Positions 22,094 through 32,754 of a stretch of 64,000 bases of DNA are shown here, in pieces; within the stretch, counting starts at the first letter, position 1; each line of letters starts with the position of its first letter. The notes under the pieces were generated by a model. The model was not told where the DNA came from. It was given only the letters and a program-made list of their open reading frames with translations, and did no database searches. Source of the stretch: Chlorops oryzae (Eukaryota > Arthropoda > Insecta > Diptera > Chloropidae); contig CM035807.1 of the NCBI GenBank assembly GCA_020466095.1, positions 62,490,158 to 62,554,157 on the forward strand. Direction: 5' to 3'. The position numbers were made by a program, and so were the translations under genes.

Positions 22094-23865
22094 TTATATA
22101 CTTAGATGCAAAACCTCAAATGACCTCAAAGCTCTGACAGGAACATTAAACGATATCATTTCCAATAGGGCTTGATAGTCAATTCTAGCTGTCACGATAT
22201 CAGCAATAAAAAGCAAGGATTTAAGGGTACGTCGCGACTCAAGGGACTTTATTCCAATAAGAGCACATCTCACCTTATATGGCGGAATTTGGGCATTAAT
22301 ATACAAGGAGCGCAGGGCCATCCTAGTGAACGATTTCTGAATGCGTTCAATACGAAAAATATTTATAGCGTAGTACGGACTCCAGATAACAGAGGCATAT
22401 TCTAACTTCGAACGAACAAGGGATATGAAAAGTGCCTTTAAAGTATAAGGATCAGTAAAATTAGTACTGTTTCGCTTTATGAAAGCTAGCATCTGATAGC
22501 ATTTCGGAATTACGTAGTTAAGATGATGAGAAAAAGTAAATTTAGAGTCAAAGACTACTCCCAAGTCTTTAACTACATCAACTTTATTCAGTGGAGATCT
22601 CCACAATAAATAGGAGGTAATAACAGGTTGATGAGATTTTGAGAACGTTACATAAGCACATTTATCTAAGTTCAAAAATAGTTCATTTTGAATGCCCCTC
22701 TCATAAAAAGCGTTGGCGTCAGATTGCAATTTCATTGAATCAGACAGATTGTTAATTTTACTAAAGATTTTTACATCATCGGCAAAAAGCAAAATTTGTG
22801 AAGATTTAATCAAACATGGAATATCGTTAATAAATAACAGAGAGAAGAGGACCCAAGATACTTCCTTGTGGCACACCTGAGGATGCGATAAACGACTTAG
22901 AGAGGACATTATCCAGTTTTACAAAGGCGATTCTATTAAGTAAATAAGATTTTAGCCACATTAAAAATTTTGAATGAAAACCAATTCCTTCGAGTTTCTT
23001 TAACAGGACATTATGAGGAAATCTATCAAACGCTTTAGAAAAGTCCGTATAAATAGCATCGACCTGTGCCCCTTGGGAGAAAGCCGAGATGCAGAATTCA
23101 GCAAAAATCGACAAATTCGTCACTGTAGAGCGTCCAGGAACAAAACCATGTTGATGTGGCGAAATTTTGGTTTTTATCGCGAAAAGCATTCTATCCTTAA
23201 CCAAGCCTTCAAAGAAAATACTAGAATTAGTAAGGTTAGAGATAGGTCTATAGTTCTCAATATTGTTTTTATTTCCAGACTTGAAAATTGGAGTGATTGA
23301 AGCAATCTTCCAGTCATCAATGAAAATACCATCAGCCAAGGATTTATTAAAGATTATTTTTAGGGGCAACGCAACGCTGTAGCAGCATGCTTTGAGCAAT
23401 GTGACCGAAAAACCATCCAAATCGAGTTTAGAGGAGTTTTTCAGTTTGAAAATACCATTAACTATATCATCAGAAGTCAAACTTAACAGTTTGGCTGATA
23501 AGTCCCCGGTCTAATAACAAAAGTTACTTCACAAAAGACGCTCTATCTCACAAACTAATTGACTTACAGACGTCAAATTTTGACACAAATCATTTGAAGG
23601 TTGCCGATATATAAAAATAATATGCATTTAATACTAGCGACGCCATCTATGTGTCAGACCGGGGACTTATCAGCCAACCTGTTAGGTACCCGAAATCAAT
23701 GGCAGACACCGCTTTCGAGGCATCATAATAGTTACCAGAGGCAACCGTAAAGTTCGATTTAAAAATCTCAGCAAATAAGTTCACTGTTCCACTTGCATCA
23801 TTTGATGTAACATTTTTTAAACAATCTGTTACTTTCGTGGCCATTTGTTTATATGCAAGGTTCAA
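22094..23865 (-). pseudogene. Non-LTR reverse transcriptase (FADD type)
   Basis: Three blocks read in order. 23865-23683 holds the region before the RT (with NLFAEIFKSNF). 23480-22827 holds the fingers and palm (KLKNSSKLDLDGFS, then ITPIFKSGNKNNIENYRPIS and GVPQGSILGPLL). 22909-22094 holds the catalytic LLFADDVKIFSK, LGVVFDSKFTFSHHLN and the thumb. The first break is the inserted MITE and the second is a frame change near 22840-22870. All RT core motifs survive, so decay is modest. It would have copied RNA at a nicked target. The clade is uncertain; it is clearly different from the Jockey family of the other copies. Confidence 0.85.
23486..23682. mobile_element. 197-bp mariner-type MITE
   Basis: The ends ACAGTTTGGCTGATAAGTCC and the inverted copy of ACAGGTTGGCTGATAAGTCC continue into CCGGTCT on both sides. 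The element is flanked by TA on both sides (23484-23485 and 23683-23684). It looks like an internally deleted mariner, as only the ends and a non-coding core remain. It sits inside the RT frame above. Confidence 0.88.
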
Positions 23866-23867
23866 AA

Positions 23868-24602
23868 CGGAACGAAAAAGCTGTGCTTGTCAAAAAATGC
23901 GCTCACTTCGTTGTTACTGAGGGAAAATTGTTGGGTACGCATGTTCAATGCTTTGTACCTCCTAAACTAATAAAGATCCCATTTTCAAAATTATACGATA
24001 TATTCTTAACACCTGCAGCTAAAATTCGAAAAAAATAAAAAAAAATCAAAAAGGTCCAAGTGCTTGTAATTGTGCTTTAACTATAAGTACTGTGCTATGG
24101 TAAAGCACTGGTTAAGCACTGCGAGAGGTTCGAAAAACATTTATTGCGTAGAAACTACAGCTGATCGGTGAAATTTTTTTTTAGATTCATAAAAAGAGAT
24201 ATCGAGTGCAATTTATTAAAAATAAATGAAAAAAATTTGTTATGCAGAAGAGCTGCAAATTTTGATATGTATTTTTTAAATCTTCGTAGAAAGTAGGAAA
24301 AAAATTTGTTGTTGTTTTTGTAATTTTATTTTCAAAAAATAACCTTCTCCCAACTTGGATGCAAAACTATATTCAGTTGCATCAAACACTTTCCACGCAA
24401 CAACAGTTTTAAAATATACGAATTTACATGTTTAATAGAAAAATGAAAAGTTTGATTGCCAAAAAAGTACTGTTACAACTAATTTTTTTTTAAATCCTTT
24501 TTCAAAATTCTATTTGGTTATAAATACAACTAATTTAAAATATTAAAACATAATTTCATCACTACTTTGAAAAAAGGGTGCTCACTTGACGTGGCTTGAC
24601 TC
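23868..24602 (+). mobile_element. Half of a foldback element (single arm)
   Basis: Matches one arm plus the central spacer of the palindrome at 49493-50949, ending in the same terminus CACTTGACGTGGCTTGACTC. It lacks the second arm. There is no coding region. Confidence 0.85.
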
Positions 24603-25238
24603 ATTCTTATTGAAGGCAAACTCTTCAAAACAGAGGGCTGAGACTGAGAATTAGGTGTGTAAATGCAGGATTCAATTATTTTTATAGATATCTGCTTCAA
24701 TAGATTTCGCACCTATTTTTGACTGATCTAGAGTCTGTCTAAGTTTTTCTAATTTTTGTTCCATAGGAAATGTAAATTTGTAAGACTATGTTAATTAAAA
24801 TTCTGTACTCACCATTTTCATTCTTCCATTTGCTAATATATTTTCTCAATGTATTCCCTCGTCAGCGATGAATCTGCTACCGTTGATTTTATTTTTTATT
24901 TATTTTTATGCTTTTGGACTCATGAATCTCACTGTTCCGTTCTTCAAAAAAAATGCTTTTCTTTTTCACAGGATAAAAATTTTTCTCAAAGGAGTACCGG
25001 CAAAGCACGATCATAGGATACTCCTGGATACCTACTTCGATTTAACTACCGCATACGCCTCCTCCGCTAGACACATGAATTTTAGAGCTTCGTTCACCCG
25101 GGTGTGATTTTGTCAGGTTTTAAAACCAAAAAAGGTTCCACTTCACTCAACTCTTATTTTCATATGCCACACCGCACAAACGCATTAGGATAGTTTCTTA
25201 AAAATTCTTATCCTTCATTCGAATCCAACCGAAAGTTG
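24603..25238 (-). other. 5' leader of the LTR element
   Basis: Lies between the foldback half and the primer binding site. On the minus strand a good splice donor (AATG|GTGAGTA at about 24814) precedes a 30-codon frame, 24764-24672, starting MEQKLEKLRQTLDQ, which may be the start of a lost gag. Nothing else is recognised. Confidence 0.4.
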
Positions 25239-25258
25239 GTCGAATACCGGCTGCGCCA
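25239..25258 (-). other. Primer binding site, tRNA-Ser-like
   Basis: The minus strand reads TGGCGCAGCCGGTATTCGAC. Its complement has the T-loop (GTCGAAT) and CCA end of a serine-type tRNA, six bases from the LTR end. Confidence 0.75.
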
Positions 25259-25497
25259 AAATGTTGTGGTTATTCAGGGGATGTATCAGTCTGGCTCCTC
25301 CAGACTAATACATAGACCTAAATATCCTCTTCAAATAAACACGGACACAGGCAATTCAGTTCAGTCCTTTTTATACCCAGCGTAAGCGGGGTATATTAGT
25401 TTTGTGCAAATCTTGTAACAGGGAGAATTAAGCTCCGGAGATATAGAAAAATATATATAGAAATGGTCAGGATCAAACACTGAATCGATTTAGACAT

Positions 25498-25560
25498 GTC
25501 CGTCTGTCCGTCTGTCCGTCCGTCCGTCCGTCCGTCTGTCCGTCTGTCTGTCCGTCCGTG
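25498..25560 (+). repeat. (GTCY)n microsatellite
   Basis: Alternating GTCC and GTCT units, about 15 copies, characteristic of the DINE/mini-me family. Confidence 0.9.
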
Positions 25561-25845
25561 GTCGGATCTCCTCCGAAACGGCTCTACCAATCATGTCAAA
25601 ATTTGGCACACATGTATATCGGCGTCCGAGTATGATCCTAAGTAAAAAGGGGAGACATCCGCCCACTGCCACGCCCACAAATTAATTTATTAAGTTTTCA
25701 GTTAAATGCTTGTAACTTGCGAACCACTCAACACATTTAATTGATATTTGGTGTGCTGGTAAGCTACGAAAAGAGACATTTCCTGGCAAAAAATGGACGC
25801 CGCCCTCTTCGAGTTACGCCCACAAATAAACCCAAAAATAAGGGC

Positions 25846-26480
25846 TTATCGTAACTTGTGAAAAAAAATGCGTAGAAGCTTCAAATTCGCAGCATAGGTT
25901 GACCAAGGCAAATGAAAGGTGTAGGAACAAAAATTTATGTATCCCGCCCACTGCCACGCCCACAAATAAGGAATTTTCGTGACTTCCGAAGTAAAAGGCG
26001 TAGAAGCTTCAAATTCGCAACATAGGTTCACCAAGGCGAATCAAACGTGTAGGAAAAAATTTTTTGTGGCCCGCCCACTGCCACGCCCACAAATGAAGAT
26101 TTTTCGTAACTTCCGAAGTAAAAGGCGTAGAAGCTTCGAATTCGCAACATAGGTTCACCAAGGCGAATGAAAGGTGTAGGAAAAAATTTTATGTGGCCCG
26201 CCCACTGCCACGCCAACAAATAAAAGTTTTTCGTAACTTCCGAAGTAAAAGGCGTAGAAGCTCCAAATTCGCAACATAGGTTCACCAAGGCGAATGAAAG
26301 GTGAAGGGAAAAAATGTATGTGGCCCGCACACTGCCACGCCCATAAATGAAGATTTTTTGTAACTTCCGAAGTAAAAGGCGTAGAAGCTTCAAATTCGCA
26401 ACATAGGTTCATCAAGGGGAATGAAAGGTGTAGGAAAATATTTTATGTGGCCCACCCACTGCCACGCCCACAAATAGAGA
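25846..26480. repeat. About 125-bp tandem repeat, five copies
   Basis: Each unit holds CCCGCCCACTGCCACGCCCA, TCGTAACTTCCGAAGTAAAA, GGCGTAGAAGCTTC and GGTTCACCAAGGCGAATGAA. Copies differ by point changes, giving long but meaningless minus-strand frames. Confidence 0.88.
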
Positions 26481-27224
26481 AGCAAAACATATTGCGCTCA
26501 TAATGTTGGGACGCTGGGTATTTCAAAGTCGGGCTTGACCGACTTTAGCTTTCTTAGTTGTTATTAATTTACTTACTACTTTAATATACAATGTTTCAAT
26601 CCTACTCTTTCTCCTATTTGACTCGAAAGGACTTCCCTTATTCCCTGTCTAACACTTAAGTCTACGCTCTGTTGTCGTGGCCCTTGGGTGAGTACGTGCA
26701 CCGGAGTTGAGACTTTGAATACTGAATCAAGAGTCCTCTTGTCGTCGTTGATGTTTCTCTTTTATAAGACGAAAGTGCTTTAGACTGCACTTTCACCCAA
26801 TTCAGAACAATTCCGCAATCTCGCTGACCGCTATAACTTCTTATGTCAGGTGGTGCTGCCGTCGTGATTTTATATTTGCTGACCTACTTCTGTGTCCCAG
26901 TTCCAATTCTGACGATATTGCGTCATCGTCTCCGGTCGTTGCATTTCTTCGGTTCGCTTTGCCTTTTCTTTGCTGATCTTGCAAAACGGTTGACTCTGTC
27001 GTGCTGGGTAGTACAGTGAGTACTCGTATGTTGTACTCACAACAAGCCAGTGCGATTTTGACTTAACATGTTATCAATAGAAGTATGAATCCTTCGTACT
27101 TTGGAGCGCTTTAGGCTTCTTAGCTAGCATCTAAAGGTTCCAATGACATTCGGCAGGTTGTGGTTCTTCCTTCATACCGTTAGGTTTGCGATTGTTATCA
27201 TGACAAAAAAATTACAGGTTAGAT

Positions 27225-27850
27225 ACTTTAGTAAAAAGAGCTCCACCAAACTTATGGAAATTAAAAAATCATAAAAATTTAGAAAATTTTTCTGATTTTA
27301 AATATATTTTACCAGACCAAACACTTGCGCTTAAAACTATAAGGATTTTATAACCGCAAGCCCATTCAATTGGTAACATTTTAAACCATAATGTTACCAG
27401 GTCAAATGAAAAATGAGAGAGATATTTAAGTATTAACAAATCTTCAGCGTTGAATTTTGATATGAAGTGTACCCTCAAGGTATGCATTTCAATATTTAAG
27501 GCTTAAATTTCCTATTAGTTTTGAATATTTTCCAGTGAAATTTTGTTCGAACTATAATGCACGATAAACATAATTTCACTATATATTTCTGATATCTTGG
27601 TTATGTTGCAATATTTTCAGGAAGACCCACGATTTTGAATGTCAAAAAGTTTCGATGCATACTTTTGGGGGACTCAATTTGAAGAGACTTCATAACAAAC
27701 TTCGAGAGCAATTCGGCACGGGTTATCGTATTCCAATCCCAATAATATTTTATACTTAAGCTAATAGGACCATTAAGAAAAAAGTTTGAGGGTACGCATT
27801 TCGATCTTTGGGAAAATAAAACCGTCCCTTATATCTTGGGACACCCTTCT
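27225..27850 (-). repeat. Dispersed repeat, inverted copy
   Basis: The minus strand reads TTGGGACACCC... outward in mirror image of 14573-15180, including CGGCACGGGTTATCGTATTC. Together the two copies bracket the LTR element. It is non-coding. Confidence 0.7.
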
Positions 27851-28236
27851 GCAGGGCTTCATTTTTATTTTTCACATATACATATTGGCATGCATACTTT
27901 AAGGGCTCAGTTTAATTAAACTGCTAGAAATGTCAATAGTGAATCTATGCTCTTTCTCTACTGACTTCGTCAACAGTATTACTGACCAGTTTAACCCGTC
28001 GCAATGCTTTGCGTTATTGACGTCTAACATTAAGTTGCTATTAAATGTCAATAGTAGACCGAAAACTGTTGACGACCTTTTGACATTGGTGCTATTATAT
28101 AGGCAAAATGAGTACTCTTTCGCTATATAAGGAGACATGTTGTTGACATGGTCAATAAAGATGAACTAAACTACATCTCTTGTCAGTACAGTTTCTATAA
28201 TGACACGGCCCGTAAATACTATTGACGTCATATATA
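27851..28236. other. Spacer, no gene recognised
   Basis: Contains a region around 27930-28130 with weak inverted symmetry and short frames on both strands. Nothing convincing. Confidence 0.35.
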
Positions 28237-28724
28237 CTACATTTATACGTACACCTTAATCGCGAATAAGAATATCGCGGAAACCGAATATTACCGTATA
28301 AACGGTCTTATTCACGAAAAGCTAATTCACGAAAGTTATTCGTGAATAGTGAGACTATTCGCGATAAACATGGGAGGTGATGCCACATTTTTCACTGATT
28401 TCTCTCTTTTTGACGATCCGGCAGCTCTTTTGTTTAATTTGAGTTCAAAAATCTAGCTAAAAAGATGGAAAACGGAAAGGAAACCAACCGCTGCACATGG
28501 ATAATACTTAACTCAGAGACTGACAGTTTTTCACTTGTGAAAAACTGATTGGTAAAAGCATTGCTGATGCTATGAAATCATGTGTTTTTCAAGTGTGGTA
28601 CCATTTAATTTCGTTTTGGCAGTCAGGTAGCGCTAAGACTAACTAACGTGGGTTGCCGTATAAACGGTGACTTCACTATTTGCGATATTCTTATTCGTGA
28701 ATAAGGTTTAACGTATAAACGTAG
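28237..28724. mobile_element. 488-bp TA-flanked MITE
   Basis: The left end CTACATTTATACGTACACCT and the right end, read on the minus strand (CTACGTTTATACGTTAAACC), pair over about 45 bases and include the palindromic motif TATTCGTGAATA. TA lies on each side, matching Tc1/mariner-type insertion. The core is non-coding and repeats the motifs CCGTATAAACGGT and TTATTCRCGAA. Confidence 0.78.
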
Positions 28725-29235
28725 TAGTAGACATGGGGTCATATGGCGACAGGCTTCCTGCATGGTATTTTTGGTTTCCCTGGCTTTTATATTTGTAACT
28801 TGTCGGCGAGCAGTTGAAGAGTAGATAAATACCCAAAATTCTTGCAGGCTTAGTATACTTTAAATTATTTTCTGGCAATTATGGGACCGATTAAATACCC
28901 CACATACTGTATATGTTTATTATTCTTTATTAGAAGATATAAACACTGGGTGATTTTCTGACTCTATAACGATGTGTTGTGATATTACGCGAGTAATTGG
29001 AAAATTTGAAACCACTTATCCTAAAGTTGTGAAATGACAACGCGCAGATATATGTATTGAGAGCGAGAAATCAATAAATTGCAAACCACAAATCTTATAA
29101 TTGTGAATTGGGTACTCTGCAGCTAACAACGCGTAGATATATGTACGTATCGAAAGACTAGCATTAGTACAAACAAAATGCACCACTGAAACTCGGAAAG
29201 CAGTTGACCGTTTGAGCCGAGACTTTCAGGGAAAG
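28725..29235. other. Spacer with a diverged about 95-bp duplication
   Basis: The phrases AACGCGCAGATATATGTA (about 29039) and AACGCGTAGATATATGTACG (about 29129), each preceded by a TTGTGAA phrase, mark two diverged copies. No gene is seen. Confidence 0.45.
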
Positions 29236-29645
29236 TTTGTGAGAGATGGACAGGGAGAGACAAAGACACCGAGAAAATACATCGTGAAAAAGATATAGAG
29301 ATAAAACAAAGATTGAAAAAAGGAAAAAGAGAAAGAGAAAGAGAGAGCGAGAGAGAGGGGAAGATAGAGAGACAAATACAGAGACAGAGAGTGAGATTCA
29401 AAGAGAGAGATAGAGAGATAGTGATACAGAGAAAAAGGAGTGACAGAGAGAGAGTCAGAGAGAAAGACAGAGATAGAGAGAGATAAAAAGAATAATAGAG
29501 AAAGACAGGCAAACAGAGAAAGACAGAATGTGAAAAAAAAGGTAGATAGAAATATAGAGAAAGAGAGAAAAAGAGAAAGAGAGAGAATGGGAAGGAGAGA
29601 CAAACACAGAGAGAGAAAAAGAAAAAGAGAGATAGACATCTGGAG
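29236..29645 (+). repeat. Purine-rich low-complexity region (AGAG-like)
   Basis: About 400 bases of irregular GAGA and AAAGAGA repeats interrupted by single pyrimidines. Frames on both strands are artefacts. It lies at the outer edge of the gypsy-like element that follows and may belong to its LTR. Confidence 0.9.
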
Positions 29646-30108
29646 ATTTAAAGTGACATGAAGTTAAGAAAAATTAAATAAATGGCATATTATGCCAACG
29701 AGATTATTACGTGTTAACTAAAGTGTTGTGTATTGTGTTAACCTTGCGTTAAGACTTATAATCTAGCCTTAATAACTATTATTATATATAAGAATATGAC
29801 ATAAAAAGAAATAAAGTCAAGTCAGTTGCTTTACAGTTGCTTGCCTATAAAGTTGGCTGCTTTTCTTTTATAATAACGGACGTTCCAAGAACGTTTCAAT
29901 GGCGACGAAGGTCAAATAAAAGAACCTTTTAAATAAAACGAATATAATAAAAAAAAACTCGATTAATATATAAATATAAATTAACGAGATTTAAGAACAA
30001 AAACTTTTGAAGTATATATTTCAAAAAATGAAACAAATCGTAAAAATAAACGTAATTACGTACTGTAAATATAAAAAAAAAAATTAAAATTAATTAAAGG
30101 TCAAAACA

Positions 30109-30820
30109 ATGTCACTTTCGGCAGAGGAAAAAAACGGTACAGTCACTGTGTACCAATCGCACCTAGTTCCACAATTTTCGCCGCAAAGTGAATCATGGCT
30201 TTTGTGGAAAGAAAAACAAGACACTATACTCCTCCAATTATAATTTTAAGAGAGCGAAAAAATTTTTATAGTGCAACACAAAATGAAAACGAAACAGTTT
30301 CGGAGTGGTTTGCACGAGTCAAGAAGTTAGCGCTCTCATGCAAGTTTGCTTCGAACCTCGACAATGTTGTGCCCGACCGGTTCATAATGGGTTTAAAGCT
30401 CAAAATATACGAACGTCTATGCGAAGAAGATGAGAAAATAACACTTCAAGATGCACTTCGAAAGGCTCTCATTATGGAAACTAAACTCACAACAAACGGC
30501 GATAATGAAGAAAATGTCAACTACGTTAAAAACGGCGAAGGCAATAAATATTCAAAGGGAACCACCAAATATTCTCCAAAAACCAGCAAACAAAAATACA
30601 ACAAACGGAACAATCAAAGCAACTCATCAAAAGGAAACAAAAACAATTCGAAACAAAGCGAATCCGAGAAGAATAAAGAGTGTTCACACTGCGGTTGGAG
30701 AAACCACTTATCAAAGGACTGCAGATTTAAAGAAAGCAAGTGCAACTAATGTGGAAAAACTGAACATCTAGCTTCAATTTGCAGAGAAAAGGCCAAAAAT
30801 GTAAATTACGTATCGAAATC
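30109..30820 (+). pseudogene. Gypsy-like gag with two zinc knuckles, broken
   Basis: A likely start is the ATG at 30109 (MSLSAEEKNGTVTVYQSHL); this frame meets a stop after about 45 codons, and the rest is read from 30195-30749 in another frame, with a probable internal deletion between them. The C-terminal part is basic and Asn/Lys-rich, with a CCHC knuckle CSHCGWRNHLSKDC. An in-frame TAA (30747-30749) then interrupts a second knuckle ending CGKTEHLASIC. The function would have been particle assembly and RNA binding. Confidence 0.75.
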
Positions 30821-32740
30821 TAAATATTCTAGTGAAAGCGTAATTGAAAATGACTTATATGGTTTATGTATTTACAGTATAAATCGTGAGGACAGTAACG
30901 ACTCAACACAACTGTACAGCGTTTCAGTCAGAATAAGCGGCATACAGATGACTATAGCGTGTGACTCTGGAGCACCTTGCAGCCTTGTACCGAGATTATT
31001 TATTGAAAATTTTAAAAAGTCTCTAAGTCTTAAACAATGCAAAATTCTTTACGTTGATTATAACGGCAATAAAATCAACATATTAGGCGAATACTATGAA
31101 GTCATAGAATGTAATGGTATAAAAAAAAAAAATCAAATTAATAGTCGCGGATAGCAAAAGCGTACCTTTGTTCGGTAGAAATTTTTTGAGAACTTTTAAC
31201 TTTGATTTAGTGCAAGTAAATTCAATTTGTAATGCAAATACAGCATCGGTTATTTCCGAATCCATAAAAAATGAATTTGCTGAAGTTTTCGATAACAAAC
31301 AAGGCAAATACAATCACGGAAAAATTTCGTTATCCATTTCAAAAGAATGCAAACCCATATTTTTCAAACCTCGACCTCTTCCATTAGCTTGGAAAGAAAA
31401 AGTTGAAAAAAATCTAAGAGAACTTATTCATTCTGGTGTTCTAGAACCGATTGATCATTCTGAATGGGGACCTCCTTTCGTTCCTATTTTGAAGCCAAAT
31501 GGACAACTTAGGATATGTGGCGACTACAAAGTCACAATTAATAAATTTTTGAATGATTTCACATATCCATTAGCGTTAATTGATGAAATATTTGCATCAC
31601 TCTAAGGGGGAGAGCTGTACACAAAATAAGATCTTTCGAATGCGTACAACCAACTTCTATAAGATGATGAATCGCAGCTTCTGTGTACGTGGCCTTGAAG
31701 ATGAAACGTTAACCTTTTGGCATCAAGCCAGCTGCAGCAATTTTCCAAAAAACCATGGAAAACTTATTGCGAAATATTCCATTTATCGTTGTCTATCAGG
31801 ATGACATCACAGTCTCTGGGGCAAACACATCTGATCACATTCGAAATTTAAAGTCAGTGTTGAGCAAGTTGAGAGCAGCGGGATTTAAATTAAATCTAGA
31901 TAAATGCTCGTTTGTTCAATCTTAAATATCATACCTTGGGTTCACAATTGACAAATATGGCTTAAGTAAAAACAAAGAAAGAATACAGTCTGTGTTGCAA
32001 GCCTCGATTCCAAAGAACATTTCAGAAGTTCGAGCTTTTGTGGGCATGGCACTATAATTCAGAATTTATTAAAAATTTCGCTCAAAAGATGATACCCTTA
32101 TACAATTCGCTACAATAAGAAACAAAATTTGAATGGTCTTCTGATTGCCAATTGGCATATGAATCTATTAAAAAGGATATCACCTCCGAACAAGCCCTTG
32201 TTCATTTAAATCCTAAAATCCCGATCATCCTCACAACTGACGCATCTAACAAAGCCATATCAGGCATACTTTCGCACAAATCGTCAGATAACACTTTAAA
32301 GCCTATAGCTTTTGTATCGCGAACGTTGTCAACTGCTGAAACTAATTACAGCACTATCGAAAAAGAAGCTCTTGCTATAATTTTTTCTGTTACGAAATTG
32401 AAACAATACTTAATTGGAAATTTTTTTACTCTCAGAACAGATCATAAACTTCCTTTGTCCATTTTTGGCGAAACTAAAAGTTTGCCATTAATGGCTGCGG
32501 CAAGAATGCAAAGATGGGCATTCACACTTAGTGGATTCAACTATAAAATAGAATATATTAAAGGCAATCACAATATCGCTGATCACTTGCCTAGAATGAC
32601 TCAGTCAAATACGTCAAACAAAGAATTTGCTGATTATGAATCATATGTCAACTTCATAGACAAAGAAAATGCTCTAAGCTGTCGATGCATAAATGCAGGT
32701 AGCCATGCGGTTGCAGTAAGGAAATTAAATGAAATTGCTA
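30821..32740 (+). pseudogene. Gypsy-like pol (protease, RT, RNase H), broken
   Basis: The protease active site reads CDSGAPCSLVP at about 30960-30990. RT begins around 31168 (SLSISKECKPIFFKPRPLP, then SGVLEPIDHSEWGPPFVP), and a frame change follows at about 31600. The YQDD catalytic motif is at about 31790-31805 in another frame (YQDDITVSGANTS). Stops at 31923 and after 32050 precede an open RNase H block, 32152-32775, with TTDASNKAISGILSHKSS and RTDHKLPLSIFGETKSLP. No integrase belonging to this element follows. It cannot be functional. Confidence 0.8.
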
Positions 32741-32754
32741 TTGCTATTGCTGTT

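Larger units (their letters stand above)
21930..23865 (-). mobile_element. Non-LTR retrotransposon, 5' truncated
   Basis: Carries the RT of a Jockey/CR1-like element, a short AT-rich 3' UTR ending near 21930, and no endonuclease or gag. It is interrupted by a mariner MITE at 23486-23682, and its 5' end abuts the half foldback element. Confidence 0.8.
25374..26561. mobile_element. DINE/mini-me-type (Helentron-like) non-autonomous element
   Basis: Shows the layout of dipteran DINE/mini-me elements. There is a short inverted repeat at both ends (TACCCAGCGT at 25374 and ACGCTGGGTA near 26510), a GTCY microsatellite, a central tandem array, and a 3' hairpin (AAGTCGGGCTTGACCGACTT) shortly before the end. 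It disrupts a T-rich site of the LTR. There is no coding. Family assignment is from layout and motifs. Confidence 0.75.
16526..27041 (-). mobile_element. LTR retrotransposon shell filled by nested insertions
   Basis: Two LTRs of the same family flank 8.15 kb. On the minus strand a primer binding site follows the right LTR and a purine tract precedes the left LTR, so the element reads right to left. No gag-pol of its own is recognisable beyond a tiny ORF (24764-24672, starting MEQKLEKLRQTLDQ) that could be a gag start. The interior consists of Harbinger, MITE, Helitron, non-LTR RT and foldback sequence. The LTRs differ at roughly one base in twenty by eye. No clear target duplication is seen. 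The copy is non-autonomous. Confidence 0.82.
25265..27041 (-). repeat. Right (5') LTR carrying a DINE-like insertion
   Basis: The two outer parts, 25265-25373 and 26562-27041, together match the left LTR end to end; the 1.19 kb between them is the insertion. The TATA and initiator motifs of the left LTR are conserved here. Confidence 0.85.
29690..32740 (+). mobile_element. Decayed gypsy-like LTR retrotransposon
   Basis: The order on the plus strand is LTR remnant (with AATAAAG near 29810), a TGGCGACGAAGGTC primer-site-like sequence at about 29899, gag, protease, RT and RNase H. Integrase and the 3' LTR are missing; the sequence switches at about 32700-32755 into an unrelated integrase fragment. 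It differs from the gypsy at 1-5335. Confidence 0.75.

Noticed and set aside
24868..25107. 79-codon plus-strand frame MNLLPLILFFIYFYAFG...
   Set aside because: Antisense to the leader of the LTR element; the hydrophobic start comes from T-rich sequence.
26028..26415. 121- and 86-codon minus-strand frames
   Set aside because: Produced by the 125-bp tandem repeat; the repeating peptide has no known relative.
25846..26480. CRISPR-like regular repeats
   Set aside because: Units are contiguous 125-bp tandem copies without unique spacers, in a eukaryotic DINE-like element.
29123..29661. Overlapping Ser/Leu-rich and Arg/Glu-rich frames
   Set aside because: Purine-rich low-complexity DNA; no conserved motif.
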